Shown: in pieces, positions 33,682-45,156 of the stretch
Position numbering within the stretch: the first letter of the stretch is position 1
How the letters are laid out: every line of letters starts with the position of its first letter
Origin: Beta vulgaris subsp. vulgaris
Taxonomy: Eukaryota; Streptophyta; Magnoliopsida; Caryophyllales; Amaranthaceae
DNA: 64,000 nucleotides
NCBI RefSeq assembly: GCF_026745355.1
Contig: NC_079207.1
Span: forward strand, 15,958,650-16,022,649
Direction: 5' to 3'
Notes under the pieces: model-generated
What the model was told of the DNA's origin: nothing
Database searches by the model: none
The model's input: only the letters and a program-made list of their open reading frames with translations
Position numbers and translations under genes: made by a program

Positions 33682-34801
33682 CAATGGCTGTAACACTCCT
33701 AGGTGTTCCGGAGCCTACTAGTAGATATTGTCCTCTTTGAAATCAAACAAGATATAAACAGGAGCCTACCAATTTGAAATCAGACTTTGGTACCCTAAGG
33801 ACTAGGGTACTAATTTGAAATTAGAACTTGGTACCCCAAGGACTAGGGTACTAATTTGAAATCGGACATTGGTACCCAAGGCCTTCGGTTCCAATTTGAA
33901 ATATGACTTATAGGAACCCCATAGACATAGGTACAATATGAAGGTGCCTATGATCTTGGCTATCCCACATTGAAAGTTGAGGAGAACGAAACCTTCTCTA
34001 TTAAGAGGTGGACAGCTCAACCTAGTAATGGCCTTTTGGGTAGAACTTCGATTCTACACCAAATCAAACCTTACGGGCTAGACCCAAAGAGGATAATATC
34101 TACTAATAGGCTCCTGAATACCTAGGAGTGTTACAGTGGCGTAGCCAGGACTTTCAATCAGGGGTAGTATAACATAACTATCCAAATAACGGTTTATAAT
34201 TCTATAACATAATTCACGTTAAACTACATTTATAACCTTTTTAAAAATATGACACTATATTATTTTATGGTTCATAATAATATATTCTTTAGACTTACAT
34301 TATGAGAAAGTTATTCCCGTAAAATCTCTACCGAACTATTCTATCGTATCTGAGCCTTTTAAAGTCGACAAATTTTCTCTCCCTTATATAATGTAAGTCT
34401 AAAGAACTACAAGTAAGAAAAACGAATTAATGAAAAACTTAACGTTGATTTGTGTGATGTGTTTACAATATAATAAAAGACAACTATAATTAGAATAAAA
34501 TTTGTTGTAATATGAAGTATTATTTAAATTAAAAGCTGAGTGTAATTATGGAAGATGGAAAAGATTAGAGCATATGGGAAAAAAGAAAAAAGGAAAAAAG
34601 AGAAAAGAAAACAAACAAAAATACATAACTTGGAATCGAACCTGAGACTTCAAAACACAGTCTCTAGTAAAGTCATCCTACCACTACGGCAATCAGAGTG
34701 CATCGGTATAATTTTGCGGGGTTCTATTTTTTTCTCCTAGCCAAATTGTTTTCAATTTTTTTAGAGCATATGCTACCCCTTGTTCTTAGTAGATTCGCTC
34801 A
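33682..34801. mobile_element. CAGTGGCGTAGCCAGG-type element inserted in Copia
   Basis: The Copia sequence LKRILRYFPA breaks at about 34801 and resumes at about 33681 (CLHGTLDFGLHMY). The inserted DNA has left end CAATGGC...GTGGCGTAGCCAGGACTTTC (interrupted by the next feature) and right end GGGGTAGCATATG...ACTAAGAACAAGGGGTAG in inverted orientation, a loose TIR. The interior (34140-34790) is non-coding. Termini like CAGTGGCGGAGCCAGGA are widespread in plant repeats; I do not assign a superfamily. Confidence 0.5.
33689..34135. mobile_element. TRIM-like/solo-LTR-like insertion with inverted ends
   Basis: Starts TGTAACACTCCTAGGT and ends ACCTAGGAGTGTTACA, so it is TG...CA, yet the first and last ~60 bases are also inverted repeats (both contain AGCCTA.TAGTAGATAT). 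Flanked by ATGGC (33684-33688) and GTGGC (34136-34140), a 5-bp duplication with one change, lying right at the start of the host element. The interior has three or four tandem copies of TAATTTGAAAT..GACTTGGTACCC and a TCCCACATTGAAAGTTGAGG motif typical of TRIM/LTR sequences. 447 bp. Confidence 0.6.
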
Positions 34802-35723
34802 TGCCGGGAAGTAGCGCAAGATACGCTTAAGAGCAGTCATATGCTCATGGTGAGGATCATGCATATGAAGACACTTGTTGCACTGCATACGGAATGCTAG
34901 GACGAGTGAATGTAAGATACAGAAGTGCACCTGCAAGACGACATTAAGTAGTAGGATCCTCATAATGAGCATCTCGGGTGGCACTTAGTTTAGAATGAGT
35001 GTCAACTGGAGTAGGAGAAGGATTGTAATTTGACATGCCAGCCCTTGCAACGATCTTGATAGCATATTATTTTTGAGAGAAGAACATGCCATGCGCATGT
35101 TTCATGACCGTAATACCCAAAAATAAACTCATTGGACCACGATTCTTCATTGCAATTCAAAACCCAAGAGAGACATTATTATGGACTGACGTAGGCAATC
35201 AGAGGAAGCAGTGAGAAGGATGTCATCCAAATATAACAGAATGTAAGCCATGTTAGAGCCCTGTTTATAGAATCACAAAGAATGATCAAATTTGCTATGT
35301 GTGAATCCAATGGAAGCAACGAAATATGCAAACTGTTGATATCTGGCCCTTAAAGCCTGATTTAAGCCATATAGAAATTTCTTCAACAAACAAACATGAT
35401 CAGGATAATGCTTATCACGAAAACCAACTGGTTGATGCGTATAAACTACTATTTCATTGAGCTGACCATGGAGAAAAGCATTCTTGACATTCATCTCATG
35501 AATAGGCTAGGATTTGGATATAGCAAAAGACTAAGAACTGCTCTTATAGTAGCTGGTTTAACAATTGGGATAAACGTTTCATCACAATCAACACCTGGCA
35601 GTTGTGTTTTCTCATCACCTACAAGATGGGCTTTATGCTGGTCAAAAGATTCATCAGATTTACGCTTATGACGAAAAATCCACATAGACCAGATAACATT
35701 GATTTTAGGCGGTTTTGGCACTA
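34802..35723 (-). pseudogene. Copia reverse transcriptase (C-terminal part)
   Basis: From right to left on the minus strand: NVIWSMWIFRHKRKSDES, KAHLVGDEKTQLPGVDCDET and ETFIPIVKPATIRAVLSLLL (RT block), MNVKNAFLHGQLNEIV (catalytic D region), GFRDKHYPDHVCLLKKFLYG, then YLDDILL around 35213-35233 (active site YLDD), and finally HMTALKRILRY. Frameshifts separate the blocks; one lies near 35491. Confidence 0.88.
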
Positions 35724-37370
35724 CACTAGTAGAATAAAGGCTACTTGCTGCGTTTAAAAAGTGCTCTATTGCTGCGGATTAGGGCGCGTAGCAATTAAGG
35801 GCGCAGCAATAGGTATTAATAATATTGCTGCGGTTTTAAACCGCAGCAATATAAAGAAATATTGTTGCGGTTTTAACGACCAAACCGCAGCAATATTAAA
35901 AATTGTGGTGAAATAATAAGGCCCTGAAAGGTAATATTGCTGCGGTTATGGGCCAGAAACCGCAGCAATATTACCTTTTTTTGTATAAAAAGGTAATATT
36001 GCTGCGGTTCTGGGCTCGAAACCGCAGCAATAGGTCCTGGTAACCAAAAAAAAATTTTTTTTTTTTTTCATTTTGCAATCACATTTGGAAAATAAAAATC
36101 CGGTAACAAACAAATCCACTATCCACAAAATTTGCATATGAATTGAAAATGAAATGATATGAATATTATTAATATATAAGGATAAAAAAAACTAGTTACA
36201 TAAATAATACAATAAATTAAAAAGTAAAATGAAAAAAAAACACTTACAACTTGACAAATTGTACATAATAACAGTAGAAATTCGAAAACAACGAACACAA
36301 CCAACAAATCTGAAAAATTGACAAATTATACATAATAACAGTAGAAATTCGAAAACAACAAACACAACCAACAAATCAGAAAAATTGACAAATTGTACAT
36401 AATAACAGTAGAAATTCGAAAACAACGAACACAACCAACAAATCTGAAAAATTTACAAATTGTACATAATAACAGTAGAAATTCTAAAACAACGAACACA
36501 ACCAACAAATTGGAGGAACACAACCAACGGCGACCCAAAACGAGTACTTGAAATCTGGCGAACTTTTGAGCAACGAATGAAATCTAACCGAGTTCCGGTG
36601 ATGAAGCAAAGGCGGCGACGATGGAGGGTTTAGCGACGCCGACGATGGAGGGCTGACAAGTTGCGAGTCTGCTTTTCGTCTTTGCTTCTTCGCTGCTGCT
36701 CGTATATTTGGTTGGTAACCGGCGGGTCGAAGGCGACAACAACGGCGACGATGGAGGGATTACGAGGATTGAATCAGTTGCGAGCCTTCTTTTCGTCTTC
36801 GTTACTTTTCGACTTTGTATATTCGCTGCTCTTTGACGACGACGATGGAGGGCTCAGGTGAGAAGGAATTGAGTGAGGGAGTTGGAGAAGGAGAAGGAGA
36901 TGAGAGCGTTGGTGTTGGTGAGAGAGGAAGGAGAAAGTGAAGAGAGAGAGATAGGAGATGAGAATGAAACGGCGTGAGAGGAAGAGGGAGGAACCGCGTG
37001 TGAGTGAGAGGAGAGAGAGGGGCACGGTTTTTTTAGGGTTTAGTGAGAGGGTGCCGTCTTCGTTAGGCCTTATATAATAATGGGCCTCTATATTGCTGCG
37101 GTTAATTTATAGAAACCGCAGCAATATATTAACATATTAATATTTTAATGTATTGCTGCGGTTTCTTTATAAAACCGCAGCAATATAGCTCGTCAAAGTA
37201 GTTTATTAAATTTGAAAATTTGTCTCGTTACTATCTATTGCTGCGGTTTTGGGTAGGAACCGCAGCAATATTGTCAATTTCTTTTTTTTTTCTTTTTACG
37301 TGTTATATTGCTGCGTATAGGTAAAACCGCAGCAATATCACCGCAACAAATAGTATTTATTCTACTAGTG
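35724..37370. mobile_element. Non-autonomous CACTA element (TTGCTGCGG family), second copy
   Basis: Ends CACTAGTAGAATAAAGGCTA and TAGTATTTATTCTACTAGTG, TSD CTA at 35721-35723 and 37371-37373. 1647 bp, no transposase. Subterminal ATTGCTGCGGTTT/AAACCGCAGCAAT hairpins as in 16697-18197, but the interior module is in the opposite orientation (GA-rich 36840-37060, gene-like GCGACGATGGAGGG units 36610-36850). It splits the Copia RT between the TW and VPKPPK parts of its N-terminal motif. Confidence 0.92.
36251..36511. repeat. Four tandem ~66-bp repeats inside the CACTA
   Basis: Unit ACAAATTGTACATAATAACAG...CACAACCAACAAATCTGAAAA repeated four times with few changes. Non-coding; the minus-strand frames 36192-36538 are this repeat read through. 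Confidence 0.88.
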
Positions 37371-37990
37371 CTAGTTCCCATGTCTTATCAACAATTAGAA
37401 CGCTATATTCATTCAACATTGCATTTTTCTAATTTTGGTCACGAAGAGCACTCACTGGGTTCTTTGAGATGGGAGAAACACTAGATGCGGTGATCGTGAG
37501 GAAATTGGTGGAATACTTGCTGTTGGGTTTGACAATAATGTTGAGCCCGTGAGTGAGCATATGGTGAACTATGGGATTATTAGGCCCAGGGGAGCTTTTT
37601 GGAGTTATCGGGGAATAAGTAGGGGAAGGATGGGCATGTGGAGAAGATGGGCGTATGGGGGAAGAGTGGGCCGTGGCAATATCATGTTGGGCTGAAGACA
37701 AATGGGGGAGCAACAACACAAGGGTGAATTGAGAGGAGTGACTTGTGGGCTGGGCCAAGGAGGGAGTGACAAAACTGAAGGGGGGGGGGGACTGGCCCAT
37801 GTGAGATTGCAGCCCATGAGGAGGGTGAGTCGGGGAGTTGGGTGGCTAGAGAGACAGGGTGGGCGGTGAGGCACAGGTGGAGATTTGGGTCATTTGATGA
37901 ACTCTCAAGGGGGAAGGATTTTCCTCAAAGAATTGATAATCTTGCGGTTCTCTTTGTGAAGTGTGGAAAAAGGAAACTCGATTTTGATAA
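37371..37990 (-). pseudogene. Copia linker before the RT domain
   Basis: Reads HMLTHGLNIIVKPNSKY, then SPISKNPVSALRDQNWKNAM, the typical Copia passage leading into RT, preceded by an S/P-rich linker (37600-37870) and by SFFHTSQREPQDYQFFEENP near 37910-37970. Upstream domains are absent. A G-run (37778-37787) may have caused a frameshift. Confidence 0.8.
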
Positions 37991-38631
37991 TTAAGACGCA
38001 CATGACGACAAATAAATATTCAGTTATTTGACCACTTACCCCTGACAAATATTTTTTTGCACCATATACCCTTTCAACTTTTGAAATTCACCATATACCC
38101 CCCACTTTTCAAAAAATACGTTCACTTACCCTTAATGACTAACGACGTTAAACTCCGTTAGTTATTAACCCCTGACCCCCCCCCCCTCTAACCCTAATTA
38201 TCTAACCTAAATTTACCCCTAATCCCTAATCTAATATCCTAACCCTAACCCTAGCTACCCCTCCTCCACCCCTTACCCTTTCCCCACACTACACCACTAC
38301 CCCTAACAACCCCCTCCCTCGCAACCTCCTTCGCCTCCCTCTCAGTCCCGTACTCCCTTCCCTTTCCCTTCCCCTGCAACTGTCTCACCATGTAATCCTC
38401 CTTAAATTTATGAATATATAAATATATTTTAATGTATAGTTATTTATATTTGAATATATTTTGGTATTTAAATGATTTATTTCTTCCAAGGTTGACTATT
38501 TGAAAGTCAAAGGACTTATTTTAATGATTTAAAGAAGTTAAAATATTTTGTCTAGGCATGCTTTGAAAATTATTTGAAAAGCCTAAAACACTTTTTGGAT
38601 TAGTAAAGTACTCTTAATTAGGTATGTGAAA
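37991..38631. other. Non-coding repeat remnants
   Basis: 38030-38170 reads like one arm of a Mutator-like TIR: TACCCCT.. and ACGTTAAACTCCGTTAG motifs, similar in style to the ends of 22536-23471, but I see no partner arm. 38200-38390 is CT-rich, and 38400-38631 is AT-rich sequence that may be the left part of the older repeat carrying the Athila element. No gene. Confidence 0.4.
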
Positions 38632-38641
38632 AGCCTCTAAA

Positions 38642-39130
38642 GTGCCTTCCTCCTCCACCAACCTCCTTAACACCACTGCTATGGATCGATATGGATGGCT
38701 CGTCCACCAAGCTAAGAACAGGTATCTATGGTTTGTTAAGCCTTGTCATTCCACAGAAAAGCGCATCATCTACGATATTCTACCAAATGATCATCCTCAA
38801 GATTCTAGTGTTTGGCTGTGGAATCCCCGTGCTATCTCTGAAACTATAGAGGTAGGCGGCAAGGTTCAGGGGACATTCCCATGCCTGCAGTGTGTTGCAT
38901 TATCCGCCCCAGCATCTGTCATCTCTCCCTCACTTGAAGCCCCTCCACCTCCAGTCTCTGAGGACCCCTCGTCCAGCACTACTATGTCTCCTGAGAGCAT
39001 GGAAGCCCGTTTCAGTCGCTTCATGAGTTCTTTTGCATCCTTTCAGACGACGATCTTATCTCGTCTCGAGACTGTGGAGCGTCATATGGAGGACCTTCGT
39101 GCCGAGGTCCGTATCTACGTCGGCCGTTAG
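38642..39130 (+). pseudogene. C-terminal part of the Athila env-like/ORF-X protein
   Basis: An open frame with DRYGWLVHQAKNRYLWFVKP, a P/S-rich linker, and a C-terminal stretch FSRFMSSFASFQTTILSRLE likely to form a coiled coil. Athila elements carry such a late ORF between integrase and the 3' LTR, usually called env-like though its function is unknown; I see no signal peptide or membrane segment. The N-terminal part is missing at the proposed inversion junction. Confidence 0.55.
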
Positions 39131-40692
39131 ATGCTTCTGGCCCCATCGCTTCTGGCGTCGACACTACTCCTGAGCCATCCTCAATGGACGAAGCTCCCGT
39201 TGCGTGAGCTTTTCTTTTTCCCTTTCCTTACTTTTTGCACAGTGAGACACTGTGCTGTATTTAGCTTGGGGGAGGGATATTCTATCCTTTACTGCTTTCT
39301 AGTGTAGTTTTTATTGCTTTGTAGTTGTTACACGCTTTTGCCTGTTCATTAGGAATAGGATTTTACGTGTAACCAAAAAAATGTACTGCTTTCTTAGTTG
39401 CATCATAGTTGCATTTTAGCTAGCTCATTTCATTATAGTTTTCATCTATGGGACTATTGTTGGCACACCTTCGAGAATTTTGTGGATATCTCTACTACAG
39501 CTCTACAGCTTTGTTGTACAGTGGTTTCATGATTCTTCATAGCATAATTGTGATACGATTGATTGGCTGTGGTAAGACTGTTTGATCTCTCTGGCTGGCT
39601 TTAACTTTACTGTGCAGACAAAAATTGACCCATGTGAGCTTCTGTGCCTAATAAACTGACGAATCTCTGTCAGTTATGTTCTTTCATGAGTGATTAGTTC
39701 CTCAGTTGATGTATTGATCTTGATTTTGACCTGGTACATCCTTGATACTTGATTGTGTACACTATTTGATATGATTGAGGCGTTCATTTCACGATTTTAG
39801 CTCCAGAGTTCTTTTTGTTCACATATTTCCCGTCTCTAGCCCCGCTGAGCTTTCTTGACCCTTGCTTGCTACTTTCACCCATATTACAACCCTTAACCTC
39901 ATTTGATTATTGTCCCAAGCCTAGCTTGGGGGAGCAAGTGTTAGTTTTGGTCATACTGTATTACATGGATGTAGTTAATGCATGGTTATGTTGAAGGAAA
40001 GTGTTATTAATGAGCTTTATCATCGAATTCGAATTTGGTTCAAAGAGATTTTGGCAATATGAAAAAGAGTGAAGAAAAAGAAATGAAAGAACAAAGAAAG
40101 TGAACATATTTTGAAAGAAAAGTGAAAATATTATATATGGGTTACTATGCATGAAAGATATTGTGGATTAATGATGGTGTTATATGAATTGTGATGAATG
40201 CCTTGTTAGGCCGTTTTACATTGATATTTGCTCCCCTTCTTGGCTTTTCCACCACATTTTCCAAAATATGATCCATACCCTTAACCCTAGCCTCATTACA
40301 ACCCTTGAAAGTCCTCTTGATCTTTGTGTGTTACATTTTTCGTGTTGAAAGTGAGTCAAAAGGTCAAAGTTAAAGAGTAATGCTTCTTCTGAGTTGATAT
40401 ATATAGGTTGAGATCGTTGAGTTTCATTGATTTTAGCCCTAAACACAAGAAGATATTAGTTCACATACCTATAGTGAGGTCTGTCAGGTGTTGTTAAGTC
40501 CAGCTTGGGGAAAGGGTCTGTGGTAAGATTGTTGAGTTGATTGGTCACATGACGTGCTATGCGGCTTTGTTTCATTGATACTCGATGCTTGGTTCATGTA
40601 GGATTGATATCTCTCGTGTTTTGGATTGTGTGCTTGACCCTGTTTTAGTCCCATATTGTAGGTTATCATTTTCTCCCGTGTCTATTGTTTGA
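39131..40692 (+). other. Athila region between env-like ORF and PPT, with extra purine tracts
   Basis: Non-coding. AGCTTGGGGGAG occurs at 39263-39274 and 39923-39934 and a shorter AGCTTGGGG at 40502-40510, before the true PPT at 40717-40728. Confidence 0.7.
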
Positions 40693-40730
40693 TTGCTTGA
40701 GGACAAGCAACAGTTTAGCTTGGGGGAGTT
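40693..40730 (+). other. Pre-PPT hairpin and polypurine tract (Athila)
   Basis: TTGCTTGAGGACAAGCAA (40693-40710) is a perfect stem-loop. AGCTTGGGGGAGTT (40717-40730) is the purine tract immediately before the LTR. It marks this LTR as a 3' LTR in plus orientation. Confidence 0.85.
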
Positions 40731-42161
40731 TGATGAGTCATATTAATATAGGCATTTCATGATGCATTTAGGTTGCATTTTAGGATCATTTAGTTGCATT
40801 ATTAGTCCTAATTGCACATAGTTACTTAAGTTGAGAAGATATTACTCTTTTGTGTGTTTTTCGTGTTTTTGATAGTTTTCAGGTATTGAGAACACAATTG
40901 GAGTATTATTGGACAAGCTTAAGCATGAGAAGCATCTAGGAAGGAGCTAAGTCAAATGAGAAGTCCAAAGGGCATCTTCAAGTCGGATTGCAACCCAAAC
41001 ATAGCGGAAACGTATTAAAAGAAGTATGGAAATTGAGTCGTGTGCACTCTTTTGATCATAACTTATCATCCAGAGATCGGAATTCAGTGATTCCAGTGGG
41101 GTTGGAAACTAGACTTGAAGAGCTTTCCAACGGTATATTACACGCCCCGATACGACTTCTAGTTTGGGAGATATGATCTTTGCAAGTTGACGCTGTTTTG
41201 CAGCCCGAAAATCCGCGGCCGCGGATTATTCCGGGTTTCCTAGTCGGATAAGGCTTTATCTTTTGACGAATTAGACTCTATTTTTCTAGTTGTTTTAGGA
41301 AATAGAAAGGTATAAAGACTCAAGGGAATATTATTATTTCCTATCTTATTTTCTATTTGGTTTTCCCGTCATTAATTCATAAAAGATTTTTTTCTTTTTC
41401 TTTCAATTATTGAAGAACCCTAGTTTTGCTTTTTCTCCATTTTACATTGAATTTTCAATACAAGCTTTGATTTTTGCAAGATTGGTTCTACAATTGGTAT
41501 TATTTCTCTTCTTTGCGTATTTCTATTCAATCCTTTATTATCAATTCATGTTTGCTTATTTAATTATGAATATGTTTTCTCCAATTATGATTGAGTAGTC
41601 TATTTCTAGGGTTTAGGGGGATCCATGATCAATTAGGAAGGGATGTTTAGTTAAAGTATTGATTTTTATTGATGCATGTTGATTCCTATTGAATTTTTAT
41701 GTCTATTCAATCCAATTTGGCCAGATTTGATTGTTATAGTGTTGCAATATTAGGTTATGCGCCGAGAGGTATAAACTTGATATTAAGGCTAGTTTCAATA
41801 GGTAGAATTGGTGTTAATAAATTGCGAGAGCCTGTTAATATCGTTCTATGCTTGATTTAGACTTGAGAGAGCGAATCAATCTGTTTAACTGCATTATTAA
41901 TTGTTGATTTTAGTGTTTCATCCCGAAATATTGATCATTGGTGAACCTATGCCCTAGACTTTTTATTATTGATAATTCTTGAATTAGTTATAGTTTAGTT
42001 TAGTATAATTACACACAAACACTCGTTCCTATACTCTAGATTTGACTGACAATTAGGAAAAGAACACTGTTTCTCTGTGGATTCGACCCTACTTCCCTGA
42101 CTACTATTTGTTAGAGGACTTAGGATTACTTTTGATAAGGTGATACGACTTTAGCCTGTCA
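40731..42161 (+). repeat. Athila 3' LTR, plus orientation
   Basis: 1431 bp, TGATGAGTCATATTAATATA...GCCTGTCA. TATAAAG at 41311-41317; the palindrome ATCCGCGGCCGCGGAT at 41211-41226. Near identical to the reverse complement of 48997-50414. After the LTR end the sequence AAATTT continues as in the other copy, then diverges. Confidence 0.9.
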
Positions 42162-43642
42162 AAATTTAAGTGAACAAATTGAAAACTTACTACCACGTGA
42201 AATACACGATTGATTGAGAAGATCCAAATATGTGACCAAGATTCCCAATTGAAATTTCAAAGCACCTTCAAGAAGAAACCCTAATTCAATGTGAAAGGTT
42301 AGGGTTTGAAGATAATGGGAGTGGAAGAAGGGGGAAGAGGTTTTTGTAGGGGGAGTCGGTGCTGGGTGGCGGCGCCGGCGGGTCGAGCGGATTCGCGGCG
42401 CCCGGCGCGCGAGGCTGGTCGGAGGGGGCTAGGGTGAGTGGGGCCGTGTGGTTGCGAGGAGGGGGCGTCGCCGGCGAGTCGGGGGGGTCGGACGACGCCG
42501 GTGACGGTGCAGGAGGTCGGTGCGAGGGGACGACTGGGTTGAGAGAGTTTGAGGGGTGGGGTCGTGTTTGTGGTAGTTTTGTTTTTTTTTTTTTTTTTTT
42601 TTTTTTTTTATTTGTTTAATTTGGGTTGGGGGACGTGGTTTGGGGTAGAGGACCTCGAAATCCCGCGGGCGCGGGAGTAATCCCGCGGGCGGACAGAAGT
42701 TATGGGCTAGGGAATGGGGGATGGTGGCTGCGGGCGCGGGATTTCGGGGGGGGGGCGCGGGCTGTAGGGAGTTGGGAGATCCCGCGGGCGCGGGTTAAAA
42801 CCCGCGGGCGGACAGAATTGGTGGGGAGGCGGGGGATGGTTGATGCGGGCGCGGGTTTCTGGTGTGGGGCGCGGGGTAGTCGAAGGGGGTAGAGGAGTCG
42901 CGAAATCCCGCGGGCGCGGGAGTAATCCCGCGGGCGGACAGAAGTGGGAGATGGGGGGCTGTAGGCGAGATTGGAGTCCTGCGGGCGCGGGTTCTACACC
43001 GCGGGTGGATAGTGTTTGGTGTTGTGAAGGGTGTTGCTGGCCGCGGGCGCGGGTTCTACACCGCGGGCTCATGTGGAACCTCGTGCTTGCACCTAGGGTC
43101 GAAATGAGCACACCAAAACCACTAAATAACACTTGTTAGCATGGTTAGTCTAATTAAAAAAATAAATGAAGATGGAATTCAAGTGAATACAAAACGAAAA
43201 GAAACTACGAAAAGAAACTAACTAAACTAAAAATTAATAAACGAATTCAAGTGAATTCAAAACACACAAAAATTGAAAAATAAATTGAATTCAAGTGAAT
43301 TCAATATGCAAATATTTTTGTTCTTTTCTTTTGTTTAGATAAATGAGGAGTAAAAGGAAAAAGAAGAGTTAGAGATTCGGGTTGCCTCCCGAATAGCGCT
43401 GGTTTATGCAGGTCCCGCACGACCGTTTACCTCTTTTCAATGACTAGTAGAGGTAGGTGTTTGGAGGTAGAGTACCTCAACTAAACCCACAGGAGCGCCT
43501 TCATAGTACAACTTCAGACGTTGACCATTCACCTTGAAACGTTCGCCTTTTTCGTTCATAATCTCGACAGAACCGAACATGTTCACTCTGGTAACTGTGA
43601 AAGGGCCTGACCATCTAGACTTTAACTTTCCAGGAAAGATTT
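42162..43642 (-). other. Athila region after integrase, with GC-rich hairpins
   Basis: On the minus strand this follows integrase: CGCTATTCGGGAGGCAACCC (about 43377-43400) is typical of Athila elements. A leader-like sequence with CTAACC and an ATG-poor, GC-rich stretch follows. Frames at 42359-42619, 42626-42892 and 42707-43132 are the GC repeat read through, not genes. Confidence 0.65.
42662..43068. repeat. GC-rich hairpin array, CCCGCGGGCGCGGG
   Basis: Perfect copies at 42662, 42781 and 42907, and near copies at about 42728, 42842, 42978 and 43040. Each full copy is followed a few bases later by CCCGCGGGCGGACAG. Same core GCGGGCGC as in the other two LTR elements, here with CCC/GGG arms. 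Confidence 0.88.
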
Positions 43643-44564
43643 TTAGCCTAGAGTTATAGAGTAAAACCTTATCTCCAATCGTGAACTCCCGAGGGAGGAT
43701 CTTTTTGTCATGCCACTTCTTGGTTTTCTCCTGTAGACTCGTGCACTATCATACGCTAGCAACCGAAACTCATCAAGCTCATTGAGTTGTAGAAGACGTT
43801 TCTCCCCCGCAAGCTTTTGATCCATATTAAGCTCCTTGATCGCCCAAAAAGCTTTATATTCTAGTTCAACGGGGAGGTGGCACGCTTTTCCATACACAAG
43901 CCTATACGGTGAAGTACCAATAGGTGTCTTGAATGCAGTTCTATAAGCCCAGAGTGTGTCATCTAACTTCGTGCTCCAATCCTTCCTAGACCTTGCAACT
44001 ACCTTCTCAAGTATAGACTTAATTTCGCGATTTGAAACCTCTACTTGCCCACTTGTTTGAGGATGGTATGCTAATCCAGTACGATGGTAGACTCCATATT
44101 TCTTCAAAAGGTTGTCTAAATGTCGTTCATGAAAATGGGAGCCTCCATCACTAATCACAGCTCGTGGGACCCAAACCTCGGAAATATGATCTTCTTGAAC
44201 AAAGCTATGACTACCTTAGAATCATTAGTAGGAGATGCCACGGCTTCAACCCACTTAGAGACATAATCCACAGCAAACCAATATGTAGCAATTTCCATTG
44301 GAGGAGGGGAAGGTCCCATAAAGTCAATACCCCAAACATCGAAATTTCAACTTCTAGAATACCGGTTTGGGGCATCTCATGCCTTCGCGAAATATTGCCG
44401 GTCCTCTGGCAAGCGTCACAGGACACGATGAAAGACTGTGCATCCTTGAACATTGTCGGCCAAAAGAAACCCGACTCATGGAGCTTTGCAACAGTCCTGG
44501 AAGGGCCATGATGCCCTCCATACGGTGAGTTATGGCACGATTCAGGACTCCATTGACCTCCCAT
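43643..44564 (-). pseudogene. Athila integrase
   Basis: From right to left: zinc-binding part with SGFFWPTMFKDAQSFIVSCD and CDACQRTGNISRR, then catalytic core in other frames with [20 protein letters not shown] (D), [20 protein letters not shown] (E), and the C-terminal [20 protein letters not shown] and [11 protein letters not shown] typical of Athila/Gypsy. Frame breaks at about 44160 and 44350. In a working element it inserts the cDNA into the genome. Confidence 0.92.
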
Positions 44565-45156
44565 TCAGGTACACATTTTCGAAAAAGACCATCTGAACAT
44601 TCACGAAACAAGTGAGGTCATCCCAAAAGTAGAATTTACATCATGGAGGAACCTTTTCTTCTGTTGGTAAGACATATCAGGAGGTATCACACCGCCTACC
44701 AAGTAATTGGCGTAGTCGGCAAACCAAGGAATCTGTGCTGTGACTGCATATAAATGATCGTCAGGAAAAGAATCATCTATAGGAGTTGAGTTCATACCAT
44801 CTTCATGCCTGATCCTTGACAGGTGGTCTGCGACTACGTTCTCTGCGCCCTTCTTATCACGAATTTCTATGTCGAACTCTTGGAGTAAGAGAATCCAGCG
44901 AATGAGCCGAGGCTTGCTTCCTTCTTAGAGAGAAGGTACTTCAAAGCAGCATGATCGTGTAGATAATACTTTAGAGCCAATCAGATAAGATCTGAACTTC
45001 TCTAAAGCATAGACAATAGCCAAAAGCTCCTTTTCTGTAGTAGCATAGTTGACTTGAGCCTCGTCCAATGTCTTGCTAGCGTAGTAGATTGCATGCAAGA
45101 CCTTATCCTTACGTTGACCAAGTACTGCTCCAACCGCATAATCACTGCGTCACACA
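44565..45156 (-). pseudogene. Athila RNase H and connection to integrase
   Basis: Recognisable in broken frames: YASKTLDEAQVNYATTEKE followed by LLAIVYALEKFRSYLI (RNase H), then an integrase lead-in with [19 protein letters not shown] (44660-44740). Several frameshifts. Confidence 0.8.

Larger units (their letters stand above)
33153..37990 (-). mobile_element. Broken, 5'-truncated Copia retrotransposon
   Basis: Minus-strand pieces read in order from right to left as the 3' half of a Copia polyprotein: linker, reverse transcriptase with YLDD, RNase H, then purine tract and LTR. Gag, protease and integrase are missing. It is interrupted by the insertions 33682-34801 and 35724-37370. Confidence 0.85.

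Noticed and set aside
38642..39130. Env-like ORF as a true viral envelope gene
   Set aside because: No signal peptide, membrane segment or cysteine pattern; the remaining part is linker and coiled coil. 'Env-like' is only the customary label for this position in Athila.
42359..43139. G/R-rich and P/R-rich frames on both strands
   Set aside because: GC-hairpin array of the Athila element; frames arise from composition.
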